A stretch of 64,000 nt of DNA from Saccopteryx bilineata (Eukaryota > Chordata > Mammalia > Chiroptera > Emballonuridae): positions 132,562,239 to 132,626,238 of the forward strand of contig NC_089493.1 in the NCBI RefSeq assembly GCF_036850765.1, in the 5' to 3' direction. Positions 21,399-32,220 of this stretch are shown piece by piece (position 1 is the stretch's first letter; the number at the start of each line of letters is the position of its first letter). A model generated the notes under the pieces. That model ran no database searches. It saw only the letters and a program-made list of their open reading frames with translations, and had not been told where the DNA came from. The translations under genes were made by a program, and so were the position numbers.

Positions 21399-23062
21399 CT
21401 ACTTCCTGCTGTTATCCCTATTGGGGCCTCCTTTGTGGACCTCTCCCTGGGGCAGTTGGAGTAGGGGTTGCAAAAGCATTTGATTGTAGGTAATCCTGGA
21501 GATTACTCTCATTTGGGCCTGTAGGAACTTGATAAAGAAAGGGGCAAGTATTAGTATTAGGCACAGAATTAGGATTGGTCCTATAATTGGTACTAGCATG
21601 GAGAACAAGGGGTTTTTCCACCATTGTTCGGAGTAGGGGTTGGTATCAACCTCACCACTGTGGATTCGTTCTTGAAGTTTTTGGAGAGAGTTGACATTCT
21701 CCTTGACCAGGACAGACTCGTTGATGTAGTAGCAGCACTGTTCCTGTAAAAAGAGACAATTACCGCCCTTCTCTGCTATTGGTAGATCTGAAGCCCTTCC
21801 GTTTTGTAGGGCAACCTGAGCTAGAGAGGTCAGTTGTCTCTGGAGGGAGCCTAGAGAGGTGGCTGAATTATCAAGGGCCTGTTCCAGGTCTGCCTTTAGT
21901 TGGTTAGTAGTCCGTATATAATACTATGGCCCAGGCCAGCCCCACCTATCCCTATAACCGCTATAGAGGTGGCAAGGGTAAGGCCAAGGAGGACCGGGAA
22001 GAAGGCAGCCCGTTTATTTCTACCTGTCCTCAGCTGGTTTGAGAATTCTTCCTCTCCATAATACGTTAGTTGTGGTGCAATTATTACTGGGACACAAGGG
22101 AGGGGGGAAAAGACATTCACAGTTTTTAGAATAGTTCTATTGCACCAGAAAGTGAGTTCCGTTAGGGCTGGTTAGAGAAGTTTTGATTGGGATAATATTA
22201 TTACATGATGGGGTGGGTCGATTAGTGTAGCAGACATTCAGGGTTGAAATGGGGTCTTCTAAGAAGAGAGGAACTCCAGAGAGAGAAAAAGGGTCTTGAA
22301 TTTTGGTGGTGTTGAGTGCATATGGTAAAGGAACTGCAGTGATGGGAGGTTTGTTTAAAAAGGCACAGAGAAAGCAGTGAGAAGTGTTATATACAGAAGT
22401 GAGGTTGAGAACTTGGATACCCTGCTTGATGAGTCCTAGCCATGAGAAGGGTCGGGAGTAGGGGTTAGATGCTTGTGTTATAAGTTTATCCTCATGGGTA
22501 AGAATAGAATTAGTTAGCTCCTCTAGAAGTTTTGTAGGAGATTTTTCCCTCACCCATTGTCGGCTTAAAGAAAGTATTCCAGAGGGGTTCTGCGATGATG
22601 AGGATTGGAAGATAGAAGCTGTTATGCCTCTCTCCCAAATGGGGCCCAGGGGTCATTTATAGTGAAATTGAAATACTCTGTAGAGGGAAGGGGTGAGAAT
22701 TCACAGCTAGTAGTTATGGCCTCTTTGGGTCTCCCAGGGCATGCCCCCCAGGGTCCAGATTTCCTGGCAAAGCAGTAAGGTTTGCTTTGTAGATGGGGAA
22801 ATCATAAGGTAGGATCTGAGGAGGTAGATTTTTGTAGGGATTGGAGATTTTGTAATAGAATTGGGATAGTTATGGAAGATTGGCACCCTGTGCGGGAACA
22901 ATCCTCAGTTCCTACTGTTTGTGGAGGTTGTGGAGAATATGAAGGCCCAACAGTTTCATTTATGAAGAATCTCCAGACATGCTGTTGGCCATAGGACTGG
23001 GAGCAAGAGAATGACAGAAGAGTATAGAGAGCTAAGCCAACTTGGCACAGAAGTGGGCTCAT
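21399..23062 (-). pseudogene. Retroviral env remnant
   Basis: The env start (ATG at 23062) overlaps the end of pol by 4 bp. The first 86 residues include a hydrophobic signal peptide and the start of the surface subunit. After stops the surface subunit continues at 22553-22137, with a CFLC motif of the CXXC type. The frame at 22120-21896 shows the RNKR furin-type cleavage site followed by a Gly/Ala-rich fusion-peptide-like segment. A CX6CC motif follows near 21730-21760 in another frame, and 21608-21399 encodes a membrane anchor and short tail. The family's Env mediates receptor binding and membrane fusion. At least three disruptions make this copy non-functional. Confidence 0.85.
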
Positions 23063-26000
23063 TCCTCCAGAATAGAGGAGAGTTTGAGAGTTAGAGGTCC
23101 TGTAGGGGTGGACAGATAGGATTTAGGAGGTTTGCTAATGTAGGGTTTGATATGAGAGAGATGAGTCCAGTGGGTATCTCCTTCTATTTTAACAGCTATG
23201 GGAGTACTCAGGATGACTGTGTGGGGTCCTGTCCAAACTGGTTGGAGTGGTGTTTTTCCTCGGGTCCTCTTGTATACCTGGTCTCCGGGCAGAAGGGAAA
23301 AATGTGTTTTAGTTGTGGGGAAAGGTTGGGGTAGCAGTTTGTTGACCTCAGCGTGTAGGTTGGCTCGCATGTGAGCCAGGGCAGGAAAGTAGGATCCTAT
23401 AGCCGGATCAGAGGGTGTAAGGGGATCAGAGGGTCTAAGACGAAGGGTTTACCATACATAATCTCAAAGGGGCTTAGGTTTAATGGTTTCCTGGGCATAG
23501 CGTGAATTCTCATGAGGGATAAGGGAAGAAGCTGAGGCCAAGGTAGGTGTAGTTCTAGGATGAGTTTTGTGAGATGATTTTTGAGGACCTGGTTTGCTCG
23601 TTCAACCTTCCCTGAGAACTGAGAATGGTATGGAATGTGTAACTGCCATTTGAGTCCTAGGTAGAATGACAGAGATTGGGTGATGTGAGAAATGAAGGCA
23701 GGGCCATTATCAGATTGGAATACAGAAGGGAGACCAAATCGGGGAATAATGTGTTCAGTTAGGATGGTGGCAACAGAGCCAGCATCTTCCCGTTTAGTTG
23801 GGAATGCCTCAATCCATCCTGAAAAGGTATCTACTATGGTGAGGAGGTATTTGAATCCCTTATGTTTAGGCATATGTGTAAAGTCTATTTGCCAATTTTG
23901 GGCTGGCAGTTGTCCCCGAGCCTGGTGGGCAGGGAAAGATTTGGGATGTATTCCTCCCTGTGAGGTGCAAGAAGTACAGATATGGCAAGATGAGGTTATG
24001 CATTTAAGAATTGTAGAAATATTATTACCTGTGAGGAAGGAGGAGATGTAGATTAGAAGAGCTTGGTAGCCTATGTGGAAAGACTTGTGTATGGACTGCA
24101 AGATGGTGTCAGTCTGGGGTTGTGGAAGGAGGAGTTTTCCATCCTTGAGAAACCATTCCTCCCTTTGTGGGAGAGAGGAGTAGATAGTTTTCTCCTTAGT
24201 GGAATATTGTGGAGTAAGTGAGATGAGGAAATAAATTTGTGAATTAGGAGACTGGGTTGCAACCTTCTTGGCTATCTGATTGGCTAAGTTATTTCCATAG
24301 AAGAGGTGCTCTTCTGATGTCCCTTACAATGAATAATGGCTGCTTGTTTGGGAAGTAGAGCTGCATTTAAAAGATTTTGTATGTATGTGTGGTTTTGGAG
24401 GGGATCACCTTTGGTAGTAAGGAATCCGCGCTCCCTCCAAATAGCTGCAACTGAGTGAAGAATATGATAGCAGTATTTTGAATCTGTGTAAATATTAGCC
24501 GTTTTGTTAGAGCTGAGAGTCAGAGCTCTTATAAGAGCTATAAGTTCAGCCTGTTGTGAGGTAGTACCCTGTGGTAGGGGCTGAGCTTCGAGGATGAGGT
24601 GTTGGTCGGTGATGATTCCATAGCCTGCCTGAGTGGACTGTTGTCTGATCTTAAGTGTGCTCCCGTCAATGAAGAGGGTGAGGTCTGGAGTGGGAAGAGG
24701 TGTGGAAGAGAGGTGAGGGAAGGGGATAGCAAAACTTGTGAGAGTCTCGATGCAACAATGTGCTGGGGGTAAGGAAGAGGTAGGGAGGAGTGTGGCTGGA
24801 TTTAGACTAGAACAGGGCTGGAAAGAGAATTTGGGATTTTCAAGAAAGATGATATGAACTTGTTGTAATCGAGAGGGTGATAAATGAGCTAAGGCCTTAT
24901 GAGTAACAAGGTCCTGTAGGTTGTGAGGAGACCTGATGATGACCTTTTGTCCTAATGAGAGCTTTTTGCTCTCAAGGGCTAACAGGGCGGCGGCTACCAG
25001 AGCTTTGAGAGGGGGGGGTGCCCATCCCTTACAAGTGGGGTCTAGCTGTTTAGAGAGATAAACAACTAGTGCGAAGGAGGGTCCCTTTTGATGTCCAAGG
25101 ACTCCAAGGGCAAGCCCTTGTTTTTCTGTAACATAGAGTATGAATTCCAAGTTTAAGTCTGGAAGTTGTAAGGCAGGTGCTTGAAGGAGAGCCTGTTTGA
25201 GTTTAGTGAAGGGTGTTTGTATTGGGAATTTAGGGTCTAGGGGTTCAGTGAGGTCCCCTTTAGTGGCCTCATAGAGAGGTTTTGCTAACAGACTGTAGTT
25301 AGGGATCAATGATCTGAGGAAACCTGCAATTCCCAGGAAGGAGAGAAGCTCCTCTTTGGTAGAGGGTGTTGGTATGGAGGAGATTAAATGTTTTCTATCA
25401 GTGGTGATGGCCTTTTGTCCTGGGGTCAACTGTAGCCCCAAATATATGACCTGTGATAGGGAGAGCTGTGTCTCATCAGGAGCTACCCGGTAGCCTAGGT
25501 GAGGTAAGAAATTGAGTAGTTGAATAGTGTCTGATTTAGAAATTTCCAAGGATGGACTGCAAAGAAGGAGATCATCAACATACTGTAAGATGGTGCTCTG
25601 GGACAAAGTTAGTGATTTGAGGTCATTAGCTTATGCCTGTCCAAAAAAGTGGGGGTTATCCCGAAAGCCCTGAGGTAGGACCGTCCAGGTTAGCTGTTGT
25701 GAATGTAAAGTGTCAGGATCGGTTCAAGTAAATGCAAAGAGATTTTGATAGCCAGGATGTAAGGGAATAGTAAACAAAGCATCCTTAAAATCTAACACTG
25801 TAAAGTGTGGTATTGGAGGGTATGGTAGATAGGATAGTGTAGGGATTAGGAACTACGGGAGTGATGGGAAGAACTGCTGAGTTAACGGCTTGCAGGTCCT
25901 GCACTAGTCTATAAGTGCCGTTGGGTTTGACTACTGGAAGGATAGGAGTGTTGTATGGTGAACTGGTGGGGATAAGAAGTCCTGCATTAAGGAATTTTGT

Positions 26001-26599
26001 GATGAGTGGTTTTAGTCCTTGGAGGTGTTTGTGGGAAATGGGATATTGGGGTACGTTAGGAAAGAGGGAGGGATCCTTAAGGGAGATTTGGACAGGAGTA
26101 TGATGTCTAGCTATGGATGGGTGTTGAATGTCCCAAACCGATGGGTCTACTAGAGAGGAAGTAAGGGGTGAGGAGAGAAATGGGGAGTCAGTAAGGTGAG
26201 GTGATGAACCACTGGCCAACAAAAGGAGAATATTGGAAGTTTGTTGTTGTGATGTTTGAGTAGAGCTAAATGGAAATAATTGGAGTGTAGTATTAAGTTT
26301 AGTTAGGATGTCCCATTCTAGTAATGGTGTGGGACATTGTGGAATAACTAGAAATTGATGTGTGAATGATGTCTGTCCTAGTATGCAAGTAAATGGTGGA
26401 GTTATAAGAGGGCTAGTGCGTAGACCTGAGACCCCGACTGTAAATGTATTAGAGGGATTCAGAGGTCCTCCGAATTCAGGGAGGGTGGAGTAGGTGGCCC
26501 TGGTGTCAAGAGGAAGGAGATTTCCTTACCTGCTACACGAAGTTTTACCCTGGGCTCACTGTTGGTGATTTGTACCGGGACCGGTATCCCAGGGCTTCC
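23059..26599 (-). pseudogene. Retroviral pro-pol remnant
   Basis: Order on the minus strand: protease remnant (about 26599-26400), reverse transcriptase (26222-25600; LVQDLQAVN, then motif A LDFKDA in a shifted frame, LPQGF, and YVDD near 25580), connection and RNase H (to 24284, with acidic sites in FIDGS, AELIAL and YTDSKY), and integrase. The integrase (24101-23059) has an HHCC-type region and the D,D,E residues in QIDFTH, QSDNGPAF and KVERAN. Pol would copy and integrate the genome. Breaks: a frameshift in the protease, one before RT motif A near 25795, a stop near 25630 between LPQGF and YVDD, and breaks between RNase H and integrase and near 23390. The 440-residue block 25606-24284 is the longest intact part. 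Confidence 0.9.
26487..26520 (-). other. Protease active-site remnant, altered
   Basis: In one frame the expected retroviral protease triad reads Asp-Thr-Arg-Ala instead of Asp-Thr-Gly-Ala, and a 1-base shift separates it from the upstream in-frame sequence. Both would abolish activity. Confidence 0.65.
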
Positions 26600-28517
26600 T
26601 CAGTCCTCCATTGCCAGGCCTAGGAAATCAGTCACTGACTGGGTATTAGTGGGGAGGTTTGACCCGATCCCTCTCTGGTGACTGGGGCAATCGACTCCCC
26701 AATGACCCTCCTGGTGACAATGCGGGCAAGGCCCTGTCGGTGGATGAGGGTTAGGGCATTCCTTAGCCCAGTGGCCTGGCTGCTTGCAATGGTAACAAGG
26801 ACCTGGAGGATTCCGTGGCCCGGATTTAAAAAACTGACCCTGTAAGGGTTTGGTCTTTGAGTCCATAGCAGGGTTCCCTTTTAGGGCCTTTGCTAGCATT
26901 AGGTAATTCTCCTGATTCCTCTTTTGTTGTTCCTCCTTCTCTGTGTCCTCCTGATTATTGAAGACCTTAAAGGCTAGATTTAAGAGGTCTCTCTGGGAAG
27001 GCTCAGGCCCATTCTCAAGTTTCTTAAGCTTGCGCTTGATGTCTGGAACAGATTGGGAGATAAAGTGTGAGTGTAAGAGAGTGGTCCCTGCTGGAGTTGT
27101 TGGGTCTAAGCGAGTGTACCTTTGAAAAGCCTGGGATAGGCGTTCCAGAAATTCCCCAGGGTTCTCTTGGGGCCTTTGAATGATTTCCTTAATCTTGTCA
27201 TAATTAACAGCCTTATTGGCAAGTTTGCTGAGGGCCTGTTGTAGGTAATCAATCACTTGATCTCTGAGTTTTTGATCAGCATGATTGAGCTGGTAATTCC
27301 AATTGGGATCATCCAAGGGAACTGCTAGATGACCCATTGGGAGGTTGTTGTTCCTACTGTTTGCCTCATCTGCAATTTGCTGGGCAGTGGTCCATATTCG
27401 GTCCTTGTCACTGGCCGACAGAGAGGAGGTGAGAATAACACTTAAATCGTGCCAGGTTAAGTCATAGGAGTGGGTAAGGTATTTGAATTCATTCATGTAA
27501 GTATCTGGGTCTGAGGAGAATGACCTTAGGTGGTGCTCAATTTGGGCAAGGTCTGAGAGGGAGAAAGGAATAGCGATCCTAACAATTCCCTCAGCTCCCG
27601 CAACTTCCCGAGAGGGTACATGCCTGGATGGAGTGGCTTATGCGGGCATAAGTGAGGGGGAGAAATTGGAGGGGAGGAATTAGGAGGAGGTAATGGAGTG
27701 TTTTCAGATGATTGTGATTGATGGGGAGGTGGAGCAGTAGAAGAAGGAGATGGAGGAGCAGGTGCGGAAGGGACAGCAGAGTGGTCTTGAGGGTCAAAAG
27801 TATTAGATGGAGGGTCAGAGAGAGGAGAGTGGGTAGAATGTGAGGAAGAAGTTCTGGCCAGAAGAACTTGATAGGTAGAGCATGAAGAGCAAAGAGAAGG
27901 TCTAGACCGGAGATAGAAGAAGGCCTGCACATAAGGGATTTCTGTTGCCTTCCCCATCCGGTGGCAAAAGTTGTCAAGATCTCTTAGGATATTGTAATCG
28001 AATGTCCCATTTTCAGGCCAGTGGGAGTCATTGTCTAATTTGTACTGAGGCCATGCCGTGTTATAGAAGAAAATGAGTTTTTTTGGCTTAAGGACAGAGA
28101 GGCCTAACTTAGTGAGGTTTTTTATGAGACATCGTAGAGGAGTCTGGTCGGAAGGCTTAGACCAGGGGTCCCCAAACTTTTTACACAGGGGGCCAGTTCA
28201 CTGTCCCTCAGACCGTTGGAGGGCCAGACTATAAAAAAAAAACTATGAACAAATCCCTATGCACACTGCACATACCTTATTTTAAAGTAAAAAAACAAAA
28301 TGGGAACAAATACAATATTTAAAATAAAGAACAAGTAAATTTAAATCAACAAACTGACCAGTATTTCAATGGGAACTATGCTCCTCTCACTGACCACCAA
28401 TGAAAGAGGTGCCTCTTCTGGAAGTGCGGTGGGGGCCGGATAAATGGCCTCAGGGGGCCACATGCGGCCCGTGGGCCGTAGTTTGGGGACCCCTGGCTTA
28501 GACCCTGAAGAGCCCAT
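26600..28517 (-). pseudogene. Retroviral gag, interrupted by a hAT element
   Basis: The start codon at 28517-28515 is followed by a Gly-Ser-Ser context typical of N-myristoylated Gag. The frame is split after about six codons by the hAT element 28163-28495. Matrix-like sequence resumes left of it, then a proline-rich region (27957-27526). Capsid follows (27496 onward), with a major-homology-type stretch containing ENPGEFLERL. Nucleocapsid near 26820-26680 has two zinc knuckles, CYHCKQPGHWAKEC and CPHCHQEGHWGVDC. The frame ends in UGA at 26602-26600. Protease sequence continues in the same frame, matching the read-through layout of gammaretroviruses. A frame change near 27500-27526 also breaks it. 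Confidence 0.9.
28163..28495. mobile_element. Non-autonomous hAT transposon in gag
   Basis: This 333-bp element has inverted ends CAGGGGTCCCCAAACT... and ...GTTTGGGGACCCCTG and is flanked by the 8-bp duplication GCTTAGAC (28155-28162 and 28496-28503). It has no transposase. The same family occurs at 49455-49784 and 50324-50639. It must be younger than the provirus. Confidence 0.93.
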
Positions 28518-29000
28518 AGTGGAGACAGGTGAGCAAGAGGGGGCATCCCCGCCTTTTGTCACTGTCTCAAGAGGAGAGAATCTCCGTGTGGGGGGAGTCA
28601 TCCCTGATAGAGGTCGTCACCACCTGTCAGGGAGCTCTGAGGACTAGAAGTTCGAGAGAGTGGAGAGGTTTGGCTAGGTGCCTAGTCTTTCGTGCAGTCC
28701 ACTGAGACTGAAGGTCAAACCCCTCAAAATGTGAGGCGTGTCAGAGAAAACCGTCTGACCAGAAAGGGGTGTTTTTAGAGAGATATTTAGAGGCCAACTG
28801 GGGAAGGGCAAGGGAGAAACTCCTTACCTTCCTGGTCCAGCAGGGGTTCAGGACAGGGTTAGACTGCCGGCCAATCAACCTACAATTACACGTCCAAACA
28901 GAATCAGGGAGTAAGCCTGGGACGAGTTGCTGCTGCCCATTGCTTCTCTGGTTGTAAGTTTGGACAGCAAAGAGGGATCGTCCAGGCAGTTAGTACCCTG
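28518..29000 (-). other. Retroviral leader
   Basis: About 480 bp lies between the primer-binding site and the gag start. It should hold the splice donor and packaging signal, but I could not fix either by eye. Confidence 0.6.
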
Positions 29001-29018
29001 TCCCGGGTTTTGGCACCA
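29001..29018 (-). promoter_or_regulatory. Primer-binding site, tRNA-Phe type
   Basis: On the minus strand TGGTGCCAAAACCCGGGA starts two bases after the 5' LTR. It is complementary to the 3' end of tRNA-Phe (which would give TGGTGCCGAAACCCGGGA) with one mismatch. This primer is characteristic of the ERV-F group. Confidence 0.88.
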
Positions 29019-29020
29019 GA

Positions 29021-29364
29021 TGTAAGAATGAGATGGCACTCAATTACCAGGTGTGCAGGCTTTATTGGAGGAGAAAGACCTGCTGGGGCACCCCTCCAGG
29101 AGAAGTGCACCCAAACAGATTCTGAGGCAAATTTTTTATAGGGTTAAGGGAGAGCTTTGAGCAAGGGTGTGTTGCGTTAGCAATTCTGGTATGCTCCCTT
29201 CTGCAGCCCTATGATATCGGCTTCTTGGAACGCTTCTCCTGGCTGACCAGCTTCCCAGAACTTTTCTGTTTCAGGGGTGATAGTCCAGTAAGGGTGGGGT
29301 CAGATAGCCAAGCAGAACAGCAAAAGGGCAGTTTGGAAGTTTTGGTAGATTCATGTATCCATCA
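29021..29364 (-). repeat. 5' LTR of the class I provirus
   Basis: This 344-bp LTR is the partner of 20930-21279. A TATA box (plus-strand TTTTATA) lies at 29134-29140 and a poly-A signal at 29061-29066. The intact TSD TTATC follows at 29365-29369. It lacks 6 bp present in the 3' LTR. Confidence 0.93.
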
Positions 29365-29369
29365 TTATC

Positions 29370-29450
29370 AAACTGTTCTTTTCAAAAGCTATACTAATTT
29401 CTATGCCCACCAGCAGATAAAGGTCACTCTTGTCTTTCAAACAACTGTTT
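29370..29450 (-). mobile_element. Old L1 fragment, right of provirus
   Basis: This continues the L1M-like sequence cut at 20929. Further L1-like sequence appears at about 29770-29900. Confidence 0.45.
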
Positions 29451-29489
29451 ACATGTGATCGATACAATGGATGAATAGTAATAATAAAC

Positions 29490-29745
29490 ATGTATTGATA
29501 TATAGTATTTACTCTGGGCCAAACACTGTTCTAAGCATTTTACGTAAACTAACTCATTGATAATCTCAACAACCCTATGAGGTAGTTACTCTTATGACCT
29601 CATTTTAAAGATGAGAAAACTAAGACAGAAATTATTAAAAATTGCACAAGATCACACAGCTTAGAAAGTGGCAGAACTGTGGTTCATATCCAAGAAGTTT
29701 GGCTCTAAGTCTACATTCTGACTTAATCTTTACGCTATGTTGCCT
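29490..29745 (-). repeat. MIR SINE
   Basis: The segment has the classic reverse-strand MIR layout: TGTTCTAAGCATTTTACGT, then a CCTATGAGGTAG block, CATTTTAAAGATGAGAAAAC, and a CACACAGCTTAGAAAGTGGCA block. It is an ancient mammalian tRNA-derived repeat. Confidence 0.8.
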
Positions 29746-30179
29746 CTAAAAAAAAAAAGGCTGGGGAGTGGAGGATTTCTTTGTTCTAATTTGTATTCCT
29801 CTAATGCCTAGTAAGTTGAACCGTTTTTCATGTTTTTGTCTTTTATGACTTGCCTCTTCATTCCTTTGCTCATTCTTCTATTAAGTTTCTTGTCCTTTAT
29901 TTTAATGATTTGGAGTAGTGGCTTCTTATTGCAATAATTTCTCACTGAACCTCATTGATAGGTTCTGCAACTTTAAGCTAAATGACATATAAAGAAACCA
30001 GTTTTACCCTAGAGTAATTGATATAAACAAGAGTTAAGTGTGACAGGATCATGGGGGGACGGCTTTTCTAAATAAACAGTTTGTTGCTCCCCAAGATACT
30101 GATGAGTGTTGGGAAAGGAAAAAAGTTTAGGCAGATGTTCATAAGACACAATGTGAGGAATTTAATAATTGAGATATTT

Positions 30180-30665
30180 CTTAATTCTTTATTGTTGTAT
30201 GACACTCCCCTCCACAGCTCAGCAGTTTAAAGGGACAATGAGCATTCATTATCTCACAAGAGTTCTGTGGGTCAGAATTTCAGGACCCAGTTAGCAGGGT
30301 GGTTCTGTTGCAGGGTGTCCTAACAGTGTAGTCTAGATGCCAGCCAGGCTATGGTCACCTGAAGGCTGTTTGGGGCAGAAGGATGACTCACTCTTATGAC
30401 TGTTGTTAGACTCCACTTCTTCACTGGCTGTTGGCAAGAAGGCTTAGTCCCTAGCCACATGGACCTCTCTGTAGAGCTGTTTGAGTGTTCTCAGGTCATG
30501 GCTACTGTGTCTCCTGGATTGAAGGTCCACAGGAGGAGCAAGGGTGCTCAGTGACTTTTATGACAGTCTTGAAAATCATATACTGTTACTTCTGCCTTAT
30601 TCTGTTCCTTAAAAGGGATTCACTGAACTAACCCAAACCATAAGGGGAAGGGAATTAGGCTTCTT
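30180..30665 (-). repeat. Ancient LTR, MaLR/MLT-like
   Basis: Phrases such as ATTATCTCACAAGAGTTCTG followed by GTGGGTCAGAA, and later TTACTTCTGCC, resemble mammalian MLT-class LTRs read in reverse. A continuation (AATGGGAGGAATGCTAAAGA, 31385-31420) appears on the far side of the L1/SINE insertion. The family name is tentative. Confidence 0.45.
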
Positions 30666-30789
30666 TTTTTTTTTTAATACGCTAAGGTTAAATTTACTTC
30701 CCCATGGAATTCCTCACAGGTAAAGTATTTAACGGTATTGAGATTACACATAAGGCTGAAACAAAGACAGCATATATATATATATATTT

Positions 30790-30977
30790 TTTTAATTTCA
30801 CTTTTAAGTTACAGTTGGCATTCAGTATGTTATTTTATACTGTTAGTTTCAGGTGTAGAGCATAGAGGTTAGACAGTTATGTAATTGACAGAGTGATTTC
30901 CCCAGTATGTTCAGGACCCATTTGGCACTGTACATTGTTATTACAGTATTATTGACTGTATTCCTTATGCTGACTTT
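30790..30977 (-). mobile_element. L1 3'-end fragment
   Basis: Reverse-strand sequence containing AGTTACAGTTGGCATTCAGT and TTAGTTTCAGGTGTAGAGCA is typical of the 3' UTR of older mammalian L1s. A few bases continue after the SINE at 31358-31375. A short (TA)n run lies at 30774-30788. Confidence 0.65.
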
Positions 30978-31357
30978 ATTATTTTATTTTATTTTTTTTC
31001 CATTTTTCCAAAGCTGGAAACGGGAAGGCAGTCAGACAGACTCCCGCATGCGCCCGACAGGAATCCACCCGGCATGCCCATCAGGGGGCGATGCTCTGCC
31101 CCTCCGGGGGTCGCTCTGTCACATCCAGAGCCATTCTAGCACCTGAGGCAGAGGCCACAGAGCCATCCTCAGTACCCGGGCCATCTTTGCTCCAATGGGG
31201 CCTCGCTGTGGGAGGGGAAGAGAGAGACAGAGAGGAAGGAGAGGGGGAGGGGTGGAGAAGCAGATGGGCACCTCTCCTGTGTGCCCTGGCTGGGAATCGA
31301 ACCCGGGACTCCCACACGCCAGGCTGACGCTCTACCGCTGAGCCAACCGGTCAGGGC
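30978..31357 (-). mobile_element. Rhin-1-like SINE
   Basis: The layout is the same as 17783-18163, with B-box GGTTCGATTCC on the minus strand. The duplication CCTTATGCTGACTTT (30963-30977) and CCTTATGCTGAACTTT (31358-31373) flanks it with a one-base indel. Confidence 0.88.
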
Positions 31358-31419
31358 CCTTATGCTGAACTTTAGCCTTCACTTTTTAATGGGAGGAATG
31401 CTAAAGAATTTGAGCCCTT

Positions 31420-32000
31420 CCAATTGCAAGGTCTTATGGATTTGTATAGGATAAAGACTGCTCTCTAGAATATTGCAGTCCTAGTTGGGAAAGCTAGGTA
31501 TATATAAAAACATATGATATATTCCCAGAGTACTTGTGAATTGCTTTTTCAAATTAACATTGCCTCAGTATTGTTCCAATTTATTAACCTTAATTGGAGA
31601 CCATGAAAAATCTTGTCTCTTCATTAAAAAAGATAAAAAACTATGCCATTCCTGAGTATCGGTTAGTTGAACTCCTTAGGGTAAACTCAGAAATTCTGTA
31701 ATTTAACTACTTGATCTACCTATTATGCCAAATGTATAAAGTATAGAAGAGAAATAGCAGCATTTAAAATATACCTTATGAACTCTTTGAGTCTCAGAAG
31801 GAATAGCAAGCCATTGCTCCTTTAATTATCCTAGTTAGCTAATTGCTAATGTAAAAGAAGTACAGATACCAAATGAGCTTTCTGAATGCAGAGTTAATTA
31901 TCCAGACTCAGTTAGTAGATCTTTATGTAAACTACTGTCCTTTGTGTAGCATTGAATTTAATTAAGCATTTCCTCCTACTAAGATCATTTCTGTTTAAAC
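31420..32000. other. No recognisable feature
   Basis: A+T-rich unique DNA. Nothing is identified by eye. Confidence 0.4.
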
Positions 32001-32004
32001 AGAG

Positions 32005-32220
32005 AGGCAATATAGTGCGAAAGAGGGTAGGTTTGGGATGAGATGAATTTGGGCTTGAGTTTTTACTTTGTTATATATTACCAGTCTGACCTTGGACCAG
32101 CTATTGAATCTCTGAGTCTATTTCCTTGTCTATAAAGAATCTATTTCCTCTGCTATTTTTGAGGCTTATTGTGAAGATTAAATGGAAATCATGTGATGGG
32201 TTGCCTTTTAGATACTTAAT
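32005..32220 (+). repeat. MIR SINE
   Basis: Forward MIR pattern: a CCAGTCTGACCTTGGACCAG block, then TCTATTTCCTTGTCTATAAA and a GTGAAGATTAAATGGAAATC end. Heavily diverged. Confidence 0.7.

Larger units (their letters stand above)
20930..29364 (-). mobile_element. Class I endogenous retrovirus, near-complete provirus
   Basis: The provirus has paired LTRs (29021-29364 upstream, 20930-21279 downstream) and a 5-bp duplication TTATC (20925-20929 and 29365-29369). It also has a primer-binding site matching tRNA-Phe, and gag, pro, pol and env in order on the minus strand. CXXC and CX6CC motifs in Env, two CCHC knuckles in Gag and the same-frame gag/pro arrangement place it with gammaretrovirus-like (class I) elements. 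The tRNA-Phe site suggests the ERV-F group. Every gene carries stops or frameshifts, and a 333-bp hAT element interrupts gag. The LTRs differ at about 17 of 344 aligned positions plus one 6-bp indel. Confidence 0.93.
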
